From NCBI GenBank assembly GCA_017427465.1, contig JAFRST010000027.1, forward strand, positions 1 to 64,000: a DNA stretch of 64,000 bases. Direction: 5' to 3'. Numbering within the stretch: the first letter of the stretch is position 1; each line of letters opens with the position of its first letter. This DNA is from Clostridiales bacterium (GTDB lineage: Bacteria > Bacillota > Clostridia > Saccharofermentanales > Saccharofermentanaceae). Below the pieces are notes generated by a model. The model was not told where the DNA came from, did no database searches, and worked only from the letters and a program-made list of their open reading frames with translations. The position numbers were made by a program, and so were the translations under genes. Below, one piece after another: positions 1 to 8,656 of the stretch.

Positions 1-613
1 ATCCTGCGAAGTTGATATCTATGGCTGCCTTTCTGAGTACCTCGGATATGTTATCTCCGAAGATATCGTTACACTCCTCGACATCAACAACTCCGTACCT
101 CACGACATGTACGATGAGTCCATCAAGGGCAAGTTCGATTACAAGTTCACTGATACATTCATGGGCTTTCACTGCGGTAACACATGCTCCAAGAAGCTTG
201 CTTTCTGCGAGATGAAGAACCAGATGATCATGGCTCGTGCTCTTCCTGTAGAGGTTACCAACGGTACTCTCGAGGGCGACATCGCTCCCGGCGACATCAC
301 ATTCTACAGACTGCAGTCCACATCTGACGGTCAGATCAGAGCTTACGTTGCAGAGGGTGAGGTTCTCCCTGTAGCTACAAAGTCCTTCGGCGGCATCGGC
401 GTATTCGCTATCAAGGAAATGGGCAGATTCTACAGATATTTCCTCATCGAGAAGAACTTCCCTCATCACGGCGCAGTTGCATTCGGTCACTATGGAAAGG
501 CTCTCTACAACCTCTTCACATACCTCGGCATTTGCCCTTGCGACATCGGCTACAACAAGTCTGCAGGCGACAGATATCCGAAGGAAAATCCTTTTAACGC
601 TCCGTTCAACTGA
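1..613 (+). CDS. L-fucose/D-arabinose isomerase-like protein, C-terminal part
   Basis: The gene is cut by the left edge; reading starts in frame at base 2 and gives about 203 residues to the stop at 611-613. The segment resembles the C-terminal half of the COG2407 fucose/arabinose isomerase family: a GFHCGNT segment, a GDITFYRL strand, the GEVLPV and FGGIGVF stretches, and a late HHGAVAFGHYG motif where this family places a metal or substrate histidine. These enzymes interconvert aldose and ketose forms of L-fucose, D-arabinose or related sugars in the cytoplasm. The transketolase genes downstream and the sugar importer further on fit a pentose or deoxy-sugar route. The substrate cannot be fixed from half a protein, and the family call rests on recognition of the C-terminal pattern only. 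Confidence 0.7.
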   Translation, partial: SCEVDIYGCLSEYLGYVISEDIVTLLDINNSVPHDMYDESIKGKFDYKFTDTFMGFHCGNTCSKKLAFCEMKNQMIMARALPVEVTNGTLEGDIAPGDITFYRLQSTSDGQIRAYVAEGEVLPVATKSFGGIGVFAIKEMGRFYRYFLIEKNFPHHGAVAFGHYGKALYNLFTYLGICPCDIGYNKSAGDRYPKENPFNAPFN

Positions 614-636
614 TACAGTTTGGTTTTATAAGTGTT

Positions 637-663
637 CAGCCTGACCTCAAGTAGGTCAGGCTG
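637..663 (+). terminator. Strong hairpin after isomerase gene, no U tract
   Basis: CAGCCTGACCT at 637-647 pairs perfectly with AGGTCAGGCTG at 653-663 around a 5-base loop. No run of T follows, so intrinsic termination would be weak; it could be an attenuator or an mRNA 3'-end stabiliser between the isomerase and transketolase genes. Confidence 0.45.
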
Positions 664-703
664 ACCTATGAAAATAAATCTATAGAAGAAGGAAATTCTT
701 AAA

Positions 704-1540
704 ATGACTAACAAAGAACTTCAACTCACAGCAGCTAATGTCCGTAAGGGCATTGTTACGGCTGTTCATAGTGCAAAGTCCGGTCATCCGGGCGGATCAC
801 TTTCCGCAGCAGACATGTTCACTTATCTTTATTTTGAAGAAATGAACATTGATCCTAAGAATCCTAAGGATCCCAAAAGAGACAGATTCGTTCTCTCAAA
901 GGGCCACACAGCTCCGGGTCTTTATTCAACACTCGCTAACAGAGGTTACTTCCCTGTAGAAGACCTTACAACACTTCGTAAGCTCGGTTCTTACCTCCAG
1001 GGTCATCCCTGCATGACTGAGACTCCCGGTGTTGACATGAGCACAGGCTCACTCGGCCAGGGCGTTTCAACAGCAGTTGGTATGGCTCTCGCAGCAAAGC
1101 TTAACGGTGACTCTTACAGAGTTTATACTCTCACAGGTGACGGCGAGATCCAGGAAGGCCAGATCTGGGAAGCATTTATGTTTGCAGGCGCAAAGAAGAT
1201 CGATAACCTCACAGTTATCATCGACAACAACGGACTTCAGATCGACGGTAAGATCGATGACGTTTGCTCACCTTATCCGATCGACAAGAAGCTCGAAGCA
1301 TTCAACTTCAACGTTATCTGCATCGACGGTCACGACTTCGACCAGATCAGAGATGCTTTCGCTAAGGCAAAGGAATGCAAGGGAATGCCTACGGCCATCA
1401 TCATGAAGACCACAAAGGGTAAGGGCGTTTCCTACATGGAGAATCAGGCAGGCTGGCATGGCAAGGCTCCTAACGATGAAGAGTACGAGCAGGCAATTAA
1501 AGAGCTTGACGAACAGATTGCAAAGATAGGAGAGGCATGA
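704..1540 (+). CDS. Transketolase, N-terminal (TPP-binding) subunit
   Basis: 278 residues. This is the pyrophosphate-binding half of transketolase, which moves two-carbon ketol units in the non-oxidative pentose phosphate pathway. Visible marks are the GHPGGSLSAAD start, the HTAPGLY segment, GSLGQGVS, and the thiamine diphosphate/Mg2+ motif beginning GDGEIQEGQ and ending near IIDNN. Full-length transketolase is about 660 residues; here the enzyme is split in two genes, a common arrangement in Clostridia and archaea. An AAGGA ribosome site lies about 10 bases before the ATG. The last bases overlap the start of the C-terminal subunit (ATGA), so the two chains are translationally coupled and should form one heteromeric enzyme. 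Confidence 0.95.
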   Translation: MTNKELQLTAANVRKGIVTAVHSAKSGHPGGSLSAADMFTYLYFEEMNIDPKNPKDPKRDRFVLSKGHTAPGLYSTLANRGYFPVEDLTTLRKLGSYLQGHPCMTETPGVDMSTGSLGQGVSTAVGMALAAKLNGDSYRVYTLTGDGEIQEGQIWEAFMFAGAKKIDNLTVIIDNNGLQIDGKIDDVCSPYPIDKKLEAFNFNVICIDGHDFDQIRDAFAKAKECKGMPTAIIMKTTKGKGVSYMENQAGWHGKAPNDEEYEQAIKELDEQIAKIGEA

Positions 1541-2487
1541 GTATGGCAGACGGTGAAGTAAAAAAGATCGCTACACGCGAGAGTTATGGTAATGCACTTG
1601 TAGAGCTTGGTCAGAAGAACCCCAACGTGGTAGTTCTTGATGCTGACCTTGCAGGCGCAACAAAGACTTCCACATTCAAGAAGGCTTTCCCTGATCGTCA
1701 TATCGACTGCGGAATCGCTGAAGCAAACATGACAGGCATCGCAGCAGGTCTTTCCACATGCGGCAAGATCCCCTTCGTATCCTCTTTCGCAATGTTTGCA
1801 GCAGGAAGAAACTTCGAGCAGGTTAGAAATTCTATCGGTTATCCCCACCTCAACGTTAAGATCGGCGCTACACACGCAGGTATCACGGTAGGTGAGGACG
1901 GAGCTTCCCACCAGTGCTTAGAGGACGTTGCTCTTATGAGAACCATCCCCGGCATGACAGTTATCGTTCCTTCAGATGATATCGAAGCAAAGGCTGCGGT
2001 TATGGCAGCAGCTGAGACAGAAGGTCCGTTCTACATGAGATTCGGCAGAGCTGCAGTACCGGTAATCAATGACAACCCTGACTACAAGTTCGAAGTCGGC
2101 AAGGCAGTTGTTATTAAGGACGGCACAGACATTGTTATCTTCGCTAACGGCGTTTGCGTTGCAGAAGCTATGGGCGCTGCAGATATGCTCGCAGCTGACG
2201 GCATCAGCGCTGCGGTAGTTAACATTCATACAGTTAAGCCTATCGACAAGGATACTATCCTTGAGTTCGCAAAGAAGACCGGCAGAGTCTTCACAGCAGA
2301 AGAGCACTCCGTAATCGGAGGTTTAGGCAGCGCAGTATGCGATGTGCTCTCTGAGAATTATCCTGTAAAGGTCACAAAGATCGGTGTCTATGACAGATTC
2401 GGTAAGAGCGGTCCTGCAGGCGCACTCATGAAGGAATTCCAGCTCGACGCAGAAGGAATCTACAAGCAGATTAAAGCATCACTTTGA
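1537..2487 (+). CDS. Transketolase, C-terminal (pyrimidine-binding) subunit
   Basis: 316 residues covering the pyrimidine-binding and C-terminal domains of transketolase. Seen are the ATRESYG entry, DADLAG, the CGIAEANMTGIAAGL segment that supplies the glutamate activating the TPP aminopyrimidine, the FAMFAAGR strand, and the late GPAGALMKEF close. The start ATG at 1537 overlaps the stop of the N-terminal subunit by four bases; a second ATG two codons later (1543) is also possible, with AGGAGAGG just upstream. The 3' end overlaps by nine bases the end of the convergent YesL-type gene. It works with the preceding gene as one transketolase linking pentose and hexose phosphates. Confidence 0.95.
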   Translation: MSMADGEVKKIATRESYGNALVELGQKNPNVVVLDADLAGATKTSTFKKAFPDRHIDCGIAEANMTGIAAGLSTCGKIPFVSSFAMFAAGRNFEQVRNSIGYPHLNVKIGATHAGITVGEDGASHQCLEDVALMRTIPGMTVIVPSDDIEAKAAVMAAAETEGPFYMRFGRAAVPVINDNPDYKFEVGKAVVIKDGTDIVIFANGVCVAEAMGAADMLAADGISAAVVNIHTVKPIDKDTILEFAKKTGRVFTAEEHSVIGGLGSAVCDVLSENYPVKVTKIGVYDRFGKSGPAGALMKEFQLDAEGIYKQIKASL

Positions 2488-3207
2488 TTCTTCGTCTGAT
2501 TCGTCATCAGATCCTTCATCAGATGACGAATCAGATTTTTTATCAGATGCATTAGATGCGACGAACATCTCTTCTTCCTCATTGAAGTTGATATCTGCTC
2601 CGAACTTGGCGAAGATCCTCTTGAGGAAAAGTGAATAGAACCAGGCAATTGACGCGATACCCATAAAGCAGACGAAGCTTAAGGGTATCGCGTAATTATA
2701 ATCTACGAGCAAAATAAATACCGCAGCGATTACCGCCTGCATGATCGTAAACGGAAGATTAGTAAGTGCGATAAGAAGGGAATTCTTGAGCACCTGCTTA
2801 AATGATTCCTCAAACCATGCAATAAGCGGGAATGCATAACAAGCTGAAGCAAAAACCGCAAAAATGAAGAAATAAGCAGGATACTGAACCCACTGCATAT
2901 TCTCGGCCATCATGGTGCGGACCATATAGATCTCAAAACCGAAGAATGCGCCGAGTGCCAGATATAAAAGGAAAAACAGTGTAGATTTAACGAAGTTGTC
3001 TTTGAAAGACTTGAAGTATTCGCGTAAAACGGCCGGGTTATCTCCGGCTACGATCGAAACGGTGATCCTGTATAAAGCAGTTATTGAAGCGCCAATTGTT
3101 ATAAGAGGTATACAAGTAATAATAAAAACAAGATTTACTATTATAAGATTTGTCAATCCGGTAAGGATCTTGGTTCCCATACTTTTAGGACTGAAGAAAG
3201 AAGCCAT
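2479..3207 (-). CDS. YesL-type (DUF624) membrane protein
   Basis: 242 residues from the chosen start. It opens with the FFSPKSMG segment and then NLIIVNLVF and the ITIGASITALY stretch typical of the YesL/DUF624 family, with about five to six hydrophobic helices. These proteins are small integral membrane proteins of unknown biochemical role that nearly always sit beside carbohydrate ABC importers, as here. An upstream in-frame ATG four codons earlier has no ribosome site, whereas GGAG lies six bases before the ATG at 3207, so I use the latter. The C-terminal about 28 residues form a Ser/Asp/Glu-rich tail with a few Lys, odd for the family and probably cytoplasmic. It is convergent with the transketolase gene and divergent from the sugar-binding protein gene. 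Confidence 0.8.
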   Translation of the reverse strand: MASFFSPKSMGTKILTGLTNLIIVNLVFIITCIPLITIGASITALYRITVSIVAGDNPAVLREYFKSFKDNFVKSTLFFLLYLALGAFFGFEIYMVRTMMAENMQWVQYPAYFFIFAVFASACYAFPLIAWFEESFKQVLKNSLLIALTNLPFTIMQAVIAAVFILLVDYNYAIPLSFVCFMGIASIAWFYSLFLKRIFAKFGADINFNEEEEMFVASNASDKKSDSSSDEGSDDESDEESK

Positions 3208-3418
3208 ATATATCTCCATATCTGTAAAAAATAATATGTGAATAATACCATATTAAATGAGATGAGCGAATAGGAGCAGCATTATTGGCTTTCATCACAA
3301 GCAAAGCGGGCGGTTATTCGTAATATGCACAAACGGGGCGGTGGTATCTCTGTAAAACCTGCAGCATATTCATTCGTTTTATGCAATTTATCCATTCAAA
3401 AAGCAAAAATTGTACAAA

Positions 3419-3447
3419 TTACTCAAAAAACGCAAGAAATGTATAAT
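3419..3447 (+). promoter_or_regulatory. Possible promoter of the sugar importer
   Basis: Within the 350-base gap between the YesL-type gene and the binding-protein gene, TATAAT at 3442-3447 has a poor -35 candidate TTACTC 17 bases upstream. The rest of the gap is AT-rich; I saw no convincing gene or RNA fold in it. A short open frame there (3325-3546) has no coding signs. Confidence 0.35.
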
Positions 3448-3558
3448 TGTGGGCAATTTGTAGCAAAAAGTGTGGAGAAACACAGGGCGATTTTGACTAA
3501 TATTTACTGTGTAGAAGGACCGAAAGGTCCCGAACAAATTCATTAAGGAGGAAACTTT

Positions 3559-4971
3559 ATGAAAAAGGTTATTGCTAGTGTTCTTTCCGTAGCAATGGTC
3601 GCAGCTATCGCAGCTGGATGTAACAAGACAGATCCTACAGACACACAGGCTTCTCAGGCAAGTGGTGAGTCTCAGCAGGGTGGTGGAGATGAAACTGATC
3701 CCTCTGGTGAGACAGAAGAGACACAGCCTCAGTATGGTAGTGGTTCTGAGGTAATCAACCTCTGGTCATTCACAAACGAGATTCCTAACATGGTAGCTAA
3801 GTACATTGAGCTCAATCCTGAGTTCGGTCAGAAGTACACTGTTAAGTGCACAATCGTTGCTACTGACGGTGGTGCTTATCAGCAGGCTATCGACCAGGCA
3901 CTCGCAGGTGGTGCAGACGTTGATATGTACGCAGCAGAAGCAGCTTTCGTCCTCAAGTATGCTCAGGGTGATATGGCTGAATACGCAGCTACATACAAGG
4001 ATCTCGGTATCGACGTAGATACAAAGGTTGCTGAAGCTGAGATCGCACCTTACACAATCGACATCGGTTCACGTGATGGCGAGATCGTTGCACTCGGATA
4101 CCAGGCTACTGGCGGAGCTATGATCTACAGAGCTTCCATCGCTAAGGACGTATTCGGAACAGATGATCCGGATAAGATCGAGGAGATCGTTGGCGCTGGT
4201 TCTGGCAACTGGGATAAGTTCTGGGACGCTGCAGCACAGCTCAAGGCAAAGGGCTACAAGGTTGTTGCCGGTGGCGACGACATGTGGAACGTATGCGAGA
4301 AGGCTGCTTCTAAGGCTTGGCTCGATAAGGATAACAACATCGTTATCGCTCCTGAGAGAGAAGCTTACTTCGACATCTACAAGAAGCTTATCGATGATGA
4401 TCTTTCTAAGGACACAGGTTCTTGGAACGAAGCATGGTATGCTGAGATGGGCGCTGGCGCAGAAGCTAACACATTCTGCTTCTTCGGACCTGCATGGCTC
4501 ATCAACTACGTAATGGCTGGTCAGGCTGGCGACACAGTTGGTGACTGGAGAGTTTGCACACCTCCGGTTGGCTTCTTCTGGGGCGGCACATGGGTTCTTG
4601 CTAACAAGGACACAGATCAGGCAGAAGGCGTAGCAGAGATCATCGAGTGGATCACACTTGATACTTCTGAGACAGGTCTCCAGTACCTCTGGGCTAACGA
4701 CAAGATGGGTAACGGAGCTAAGGATACAGTTGCATCTGCAGTAGTTATGGGTAAGTCCGACGGAACACTCGATTTCTGCGGTGGTCAGAACGTATTCGAA
4801 AAGTTCATCCCTGGTAACGCTAACGCTACAGGTAAGGCTATGACTCAGTACGATGAAGACATCAATGGCTTCTTCAAGGATGCAGCTAGCAAGTATGCTC
4901 ACGGCGAACTTGATAAGGATGCAGCAATCCAGCAGTTCAAGGACAACGTTACAAGCGCATTTGCTCTCTAA
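3559..4971 (+). CDS. Sugar ABC transporter substrate-binding lipoprotein
   Basis: 470 residues. A lipoprotein signal peptide (KK, hydrophobic core, lipobox IAAGC with Cys21) is followed by an acidic, Ser/Gln/Gly-rich linker of about 40 residues, then a family 1-type solute-binding fold (INLWSFTNEIPNM, ADVDMYAAE, a GNWDKFWDAAAQL helix, FFGPAWL). It should be anchored outside the membrane and deliver an oligosaccharide to the two permeases downstream. AAGGAGG lies seven bases before the ATG, a very strong ribosome site. The gene is followed by a true terminator before the permeases, the usual way to make more binding protein than channel. No cognate ATPase is in the window, so a shared MsmX-type ATPase is expected. 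Confidence 0.92.
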   Translation: MKKVIASVLSVAMVAAIAAGCNKTDPTDTQASQASGESQQGGGDETDPSGETEETQPQYGSGSEVINLWSFTNEIPNMVAKYIELNPEFGQKYTVKCTIVATDGGAYQQAIDQALAGGADVDMYAAEAAFVLKYAQGDMAEYAATYKDLGIDVDTKVAEAEIAPYTIDIGSRDGEIVALGYQATGGAMIYRASIAKDVFGTDDPDKIEEIVGAGSGNWDKFWDAAAQLKAKGYKVVAGGDDMWNVCEKAASKAWLDKDNNIVIAPEREAYFDIYKKLIDDDLSKDTGSWNEAWYAEMGAGAEANTFCFFGPAWLINYVMAGQAGDTVGDWRVCTPPVGFFWGGTWVLANKDTDQAEGVAEIIEWITLDTSETGLQYLWANDKMGNGAKDTVASAVVMGKSDGTLDFCGGQNVFEKFIPGNANATGKAMTQYDEDINGFFKDAASKYAHGELDKDAAIQQFKDNVTSAFAL

Positions 4972-4997
4972 TACTATCTAGTATTTTGATGCTGTTG

Positions 4998-5035
4998 GCG
5001 GCAGGGTAGATTAGTGGTTTACCCTGCCGCTTTTT
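4998..5035 (+). terminator. Intercistronic terminator between binding protein and permeases
   Basis: GCGGCAGGGTA (4998-5008) pairs perfectly with TACCCTGCCGC (5020-5030) and is followed by TTTTT. It lies inside the importer operon, so partial read-through would set a high binding protein to permease ratio. Confidence 0.9.
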
Positions 5036-5056
5036 AAAACTTCAGAGGAGGCTGTA

Positions 5057-6694
5057 ATGAGAAACAAAAAACTAGTTAACTATTCTAAATATGGTTATCT
5101 TTTTTCAATCCCGTTTATTCTTACATTCTTAATCTTTACCATGTACCCGATCATCTACACTCTCATCATCGGTTACACCGATTTGCAGGGTAATGGTAAA
5201 ACAGATTGGCATACTATAACTACTGTTATTCAACCTAAAACAGCGGATGCACAGGATGCATTCGAAGAGAAGGCCATTTCTGAATTCAAAAAAAATAGAG
5301 AAAAAGACTATAAGAACGAAACTAAAGGTTTAGATTCTAAGAATCCGGATGACGCTGCAAAGCTCAAGGAAATGCGTGCTGAATTTGACAGTTTGCTCAA
5401 AGAGCAGACTAAGCAGGTTCAGTTCGAGAAGGAATCCGAGAGCATTGCTTCTGACAAGCTTGAAGGTGAATGGAGATTCAAGGCAACATTCGATAAGAAT
5501 GGTGATGGTCAGATAGTCGAAAAAGAAGATTTTATCTATGAATCTTCAGTCTCATGGGTTTACTTAGCTGATCCTACTAAATATGCATTTAAGGAATTAG
5601 ATAAATACCGCGCTGAATATCTTGCTTCCGGTGACGAAGATGAGGAAGAGGAAGATGTAGAGGCAGATGCTGATGCAGAAGCTGATGCAGAGGCCGAAGA
5701 AGAAGAAGAAGCCGGTGTCAGTTCCGAAGATTATGATTATGCCAGACTTGTATCTGTATCTTTGCATAAGAAATCCAATTTCTTCGTAAGATACGAATAT
5801 AACGGTACTGTTAAGCCCGGCGATGATACTTCTGATAAAGACGTTATGACTGTTAAGCTTTCCACAGGTGAAGAAGTAACGGTTTACGTTCAGAAGATTA
5901 AGCTTTTCGAAAACTTCACATGGGTTTTGACAAATGCCAAGTTCCAGCAGTCATTTAAGAATACGGTTATCATCTGGATAATCAACTTCATTCCTCAGCT
6001 TGGCTTTGCTCTTTTGTTTACTGCTTGGTTCACAGACAGAAGATCAAAGGTCAAGGGCTCCGGTCTTTTCAAGATCCTGTTCTACATGCCTAACATCATT
6101 ACGGCGGCTACATTGGCTATCTTGTTCAACGTATTGTTCGGATTCCCTAAGGGCGCTGTAAACGATCTCCTTGTAGGCACAGGTATCATGAAGGAAGCTT
6201 ACAGATTTAATGATCACGAGTGGGCACTTAAGATTATCGTAGCTTTCGTTCAGTTCTATCAGTGGTATGGTTATACGATGGTTAACCTCATTGCAGGTGT
6301 TATCGGTATCAGCCCTGAGATCTTCGAAGCTGCTGAGATCGATGGTGCTAACAGAGCTCAGACATTCTTCAGGGTCACGATTCCTTGTATCCGTCAGATC
6401 CTCTTGTTCGTACTTGTTACATCACTTATCGGTGGTCTCAACATGTTCGACGTTCCTGAATTGTATGCAGGTGTTAAGCAGGCAAACGGTGCAGTTATGA
6501 CTCTCAACATGTTCGTACGTATGGTAGGTTTGTCCGGCCGTTACTTATACAATAAGGCAGCAGCTGCAAGCGTTATCATGTTCGTTATTATCGTTGCTCT
6601 CTCTGCAGTTGTATTCTACATCCTCAGAGATAAGGACGAAGCAAAGCTTAAGAAGCTCAGAAAGCAAGAGCTTAAGGCTTTAAAGGCTATGTGA
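5057..6694 (+). CDS. MalF-like sugar ABC permease with large acidic extracytoplasmic insert
   Basis: 545 residues, against about 290-320 for a usual Gram-positive MalF-like permease. Helix 1 lies at about 13-40. From about 42 to 290 there is a hydrophilic insert, then five more helices from about 300 on, with the cytoplasmic ATPase-contact loop (EAAEIDGA, about 424-431) and the IP close at 442-443. The insert includes a charged helical part (65-130), an EF-hand-like loop at 146-157 (D146, N148, D150, Q152, E157), and an almost purely Asp/Glu/Ala run at 193-218. By position it equals the periplasmic P2 loop of E. coli MalF, which touches the binding protein; a matching role here is inference. 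It is followed by the MalG-like partner after 10 bases. Confidence 0.9.
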   Translation: MRNKKLVNYSKYGYLFSIPFILTFLIFTMYPIIYTLIIGYTDLQGNGKTDWHTITTVIQPKTADAQDAFEEKAISEFKKNREKDYKNETKGLDSKNPDDAAKLKEMRAEFDSLLKEQTKQVQFEKESESIASDKLEGEWRFKATFDKNGDGQIVEKEDFIYESSVSWVYLADPTKYAFKELDKYRAEYLASGDEDEEEEDVEADADAEADAEAEEEEEAGVSSEDYDYARLVSVSLHKKSNFFVRYEYNGTVKPGDDTSDKDVMTVKLSTGEEVTVYVQKIKLFENFTWVLTNAKFQQSFKNTVIIWIINFIPQLGFALLFTAWFTDRRSKVKGSGLFKILFYMPNIITAATLAILFNVLFGFPKGAVNDLLVGTGIMKEAYRFNDHEWALKIIVAFVQFYQWYGYTMVNLIAGVIGISPEIFEAAEIDGANRAQTFFRVTIPCIRQILLFVLVTSLIGGLNMFDVPELYAGVKQANGAVMTLNMFVRMVGLSGRYLYNKAAAASVIMFVIIVALSAVVFYILRDKDEAKLKKLRKQELKALKAM

Positions 6695-6704
6695 GGTGAA
6701 TGAT

Positions 6705-7580
6705 ATGAGTGATAATGCATTAAACAGATCTTCAATTAAAAGAAGCGATACTGGTCTTAAGGTTGTAATCTATATCGTATCGGTCATCTTTGCGATCATG
6801 ACATTATTCCCTTTCATAATAATGTTCACGAACTCGTTTAGAAGTACAACTGAGATTCAGGCAAGCACTCTTGGTTTGGTCTCTGCTCATCCTTTCCAGA
6901 ACCTCGCCAAGAACTGGAATGAGATTACGAATAAGGAATTTAATCCTCTCGTAGGTTTTAAGAACTCATTCATTATCTCTACTTTGGCTACAATTCTTAA
7001 CGTATACTTCTCATCTCTTACCGCATATGCTATTTCCGCATATGAGTGGAAGCTGAGAGATGCGTTCAACAACCTGGTTGTCGGAATCATGATGGTTCCC
7101 GGTACTGTTACTACAATCGGTTTCATTCAGGCAGTATATAAGCTCCACATGTCGAATAAGCTCTTTGTCTTCATCGTGCCGGCTATTGCTTCCCCTATGA
7201 CAGTATTCTTCATGAGACAGTACCTGCAGGCTTCCCTCTCTATGGAAATCGTACAGTCTGCAAGAATCGACGGTGCAGGTGAGTTTAAGACATTTAACAG
7301 GATCGTTCTGCCGCTCATGAAGCCGGCTGTTGCTACACAGGCAATCTTCGCTTACGTAGGAACATGGAACAACCTATTCTTACCTCTCATTCTCCTTACA
7401 GATACAGAGAAGAAGACAATCCCTGTTATGGTTAAGTTGCTCAATGGTGATATCTACAGAAGAGAATACGGCGCTATCTACTTAGGACTCTTCGTAACAG
7501 TCCTTCCGCTTATCGTTGTATACGCCTTCTTGTCCAGATACATCGTCGAAGGTGTTGCATTGGGCGGTGTCAAGTCATAA
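6705..7580 (+). CDS. MalG-like sugar ABC permease
   Basis: 291 residues, six predicted helices, with the binding-protein-dependent permease loop around SARIDGAGEF and the LPLMKP close. It pairs with the preceding MalF-like protein to form the translocation channel. A GTG in frame at 6696 is possible, but GAGG at 6693-6696 sits eight bases before the ATG at 6705, which fits better. The conserved end VEGVALGGVKS is typical of the family. A strong terminator follows, closing the importer operon. Confidence 0.92.
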   Translation: MSDNALNRSSIKRSDTGLKVVIYIVSVIFAIMTLFPFIIMFTNSFRSTTEIQASTLGLVSAHPFQNLAKNWNEITNKEFNPLVGFKNSFIISTLATILNVYFSSLTAYAISAYEWKLRDAFNNLVVGIMMVPGTVTTIGFIQAVYKLHMSNKLFVFIVPAIASPMTVFFMRQYLQASLSMEIVQSARIDGAGEFKTFNRIVLPLMKPAVATQAIFAYVGTWNNLFLPLILLTDTEKKTIPVMVKLLNGDIYRREYGAIYLGLFVTVLPLIVVYAFLSRYIVEGVALGGVKS

Positions 7581-7639
7581 GACTTCTACCACTCATGCGA
7601 TGAGTTTCAGCTTCGGCTGAATAGTAAAAAAATTAATAG

Positions 7640-7682
7640 CTGCGTCTTTGGACATTGCCTCCCCAAAGACGCAGTTTTTTTT
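7640..7682 (+). terminator. Terminator of the sugar importer operon
   Basis: CTGCGTCTTTGG (7640-7651) pairs perfectly with CCAAAGACGCAG (7663-7674), followed by eight T. It separates the importer from the second MalG copy. Confidence 0.93.
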
Positions 7683-7741
7683 ATTTTATTTTATGTGCTA
7701 ATATATTTTCAGTTGTTAAAAACTGACAAGTTGTGGAGAGA

Positions 7742-8596
7742 ATGGGTACGCGTAAGAATTTTCTAAAAGGTCTTACTATCAACAAAAAGAATCTGGCCAT
7801 GAAGATAATCATCTATGTGGTCCTTCTTTTTATTGCATATTTAATGTTGGTTCCATTTATTATCATGCTCAAGGATTTGTGGGCAAGTCCTATTCCTGAG
7901 TCAGTTGATCCCAGAGTTCCTGTTGAAGTAACGTATTCCTGGAAGTATTTTTTCAGCAATATCAATATATTCAAAAAGAGTGATAATTACTTGTGGATCA
8001 CTTTTAAGAATTCATTCATTGTCGCAACTTCCAGTACTCTTTTGAACGTATTTTTTTCCGCTCTGACCGCATATGCAATTACGGCATATGAATGGAAGCT
8101 AAGACAGGCATTCAGCAATTTTATACTTGCGATCATATTGATCCCGTCTACGCTTACTACGCTCGGATTCATTCAACTGGTTTACAAATTCCATCTTTCG
8201 AATAAACTCTTCGTGTTATTCCTTCCTGCGATTGCTACTCCAATGACAGTTTTCTTTATGAGGCAGTATCTTATAGCCTCTCTCTCAAGAGACATCATAC
8301 ATTCGGCAAGAATGGACGGTTCAAATGAGTTCAGGACGTTCGTGCAGATCATATTGCCGCTTATGAAACCTGCTATTGCTACGCAGGCTATCTTTGCTTA
8401 TGTGGCCAGCTGGAATAACCTCTTTGTACCACTCGTTGTACTTACCGAATGGGAGAAAAAGACGTTGGTCGTCTATATCAGTCAGGGTGCAAGCGGAAGA
8501 GATCTTTTATTTACCGTATTGCCGCTGATAATTATCTATGTTTTCTGCTCAAAATATATTGTCGAAAGTGTGGGTCTGGGCGCAGTCAAAGGATAA
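7742..8596 (+). CDS. Second, orphan MalG-like permease (tandem paralogue)
   Basis: 284 residues from the ATG at 7742 (a GTG at 7733 is also in frame). It aligns over its whole length with the permease just upstream: shared LTAYAI, SNKLFV, MTVFFMRQYL, ATQAIFAYV and TVLPL blocks, clearly a tandem duplicate. It differs in a longer loop after helix 1 and in lacking about ten residues before the last helix (the stretch that reads YGAIYLGLF in copy 1). GGAG lies only three bases from the ATG, so translation initiation looks poor. It has no MalF partner and sits behind a terminator, with no clear promoter. It could swap into the same importer, or be decaying. Confidence 0.85.
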   Translation: MGTRKNFLKGLTINKKNLAMKIIIYVVLLFIAYLMLVPFIIMLKDLWASPIPESVDPRVPVEVTYSWKYFFSNINIFKKSDNYLWITFKNSFIVATSSTLLNVFFSALTAYAITAYEWKLRQAFSNFILAIILIPSTLTTLGFIQLVYKFHLSNKLFVLFLPAIATPMTVFFMRQYLIASLSRDIIHSARMDGSNEFRTFVQIILPLMKPAIATQAIFAYVASWNNLFVPLVVLTEWEKKTLVVYISQGASGRDLLFTVLPLIIIYVFCSKYIVESVGLGAVKG

Positions 8597-8616
8597 GATC
8601 TTCAAACATAAAACAA

Positions 8617-8643
8617 GGGCCGTCTCTTCGATGGAGGCGGCCC
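8617..8643. terminator. Hairpin between convergent permease and AraC genes
   Basis: GGGCCGTCTC (8617-8626) pairs with GGAGGCGGCCC (8633-8643) with one G-U. AGTTTATTT follows on the plus strand and TTGTTTTATG on the minus strand, so it may serve both convergent genes. Confidence 0.7.
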
Positions 8644-8656
8644 AGTTTATTTGACG

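Noticed and set aside
3325..3546. 73-codon open frame upstream of the sugar-binding protein gene
   Set aside because: No ribosome site, overlaps the likely promoter region, sequence composition unlike a protein.
4069..4902. Long antisense frame in the binding-protein gene
   Set aside because: It is a by-product of codon use in the real plus-strand gene; cysteine- and serine-rich, no ribosome site.
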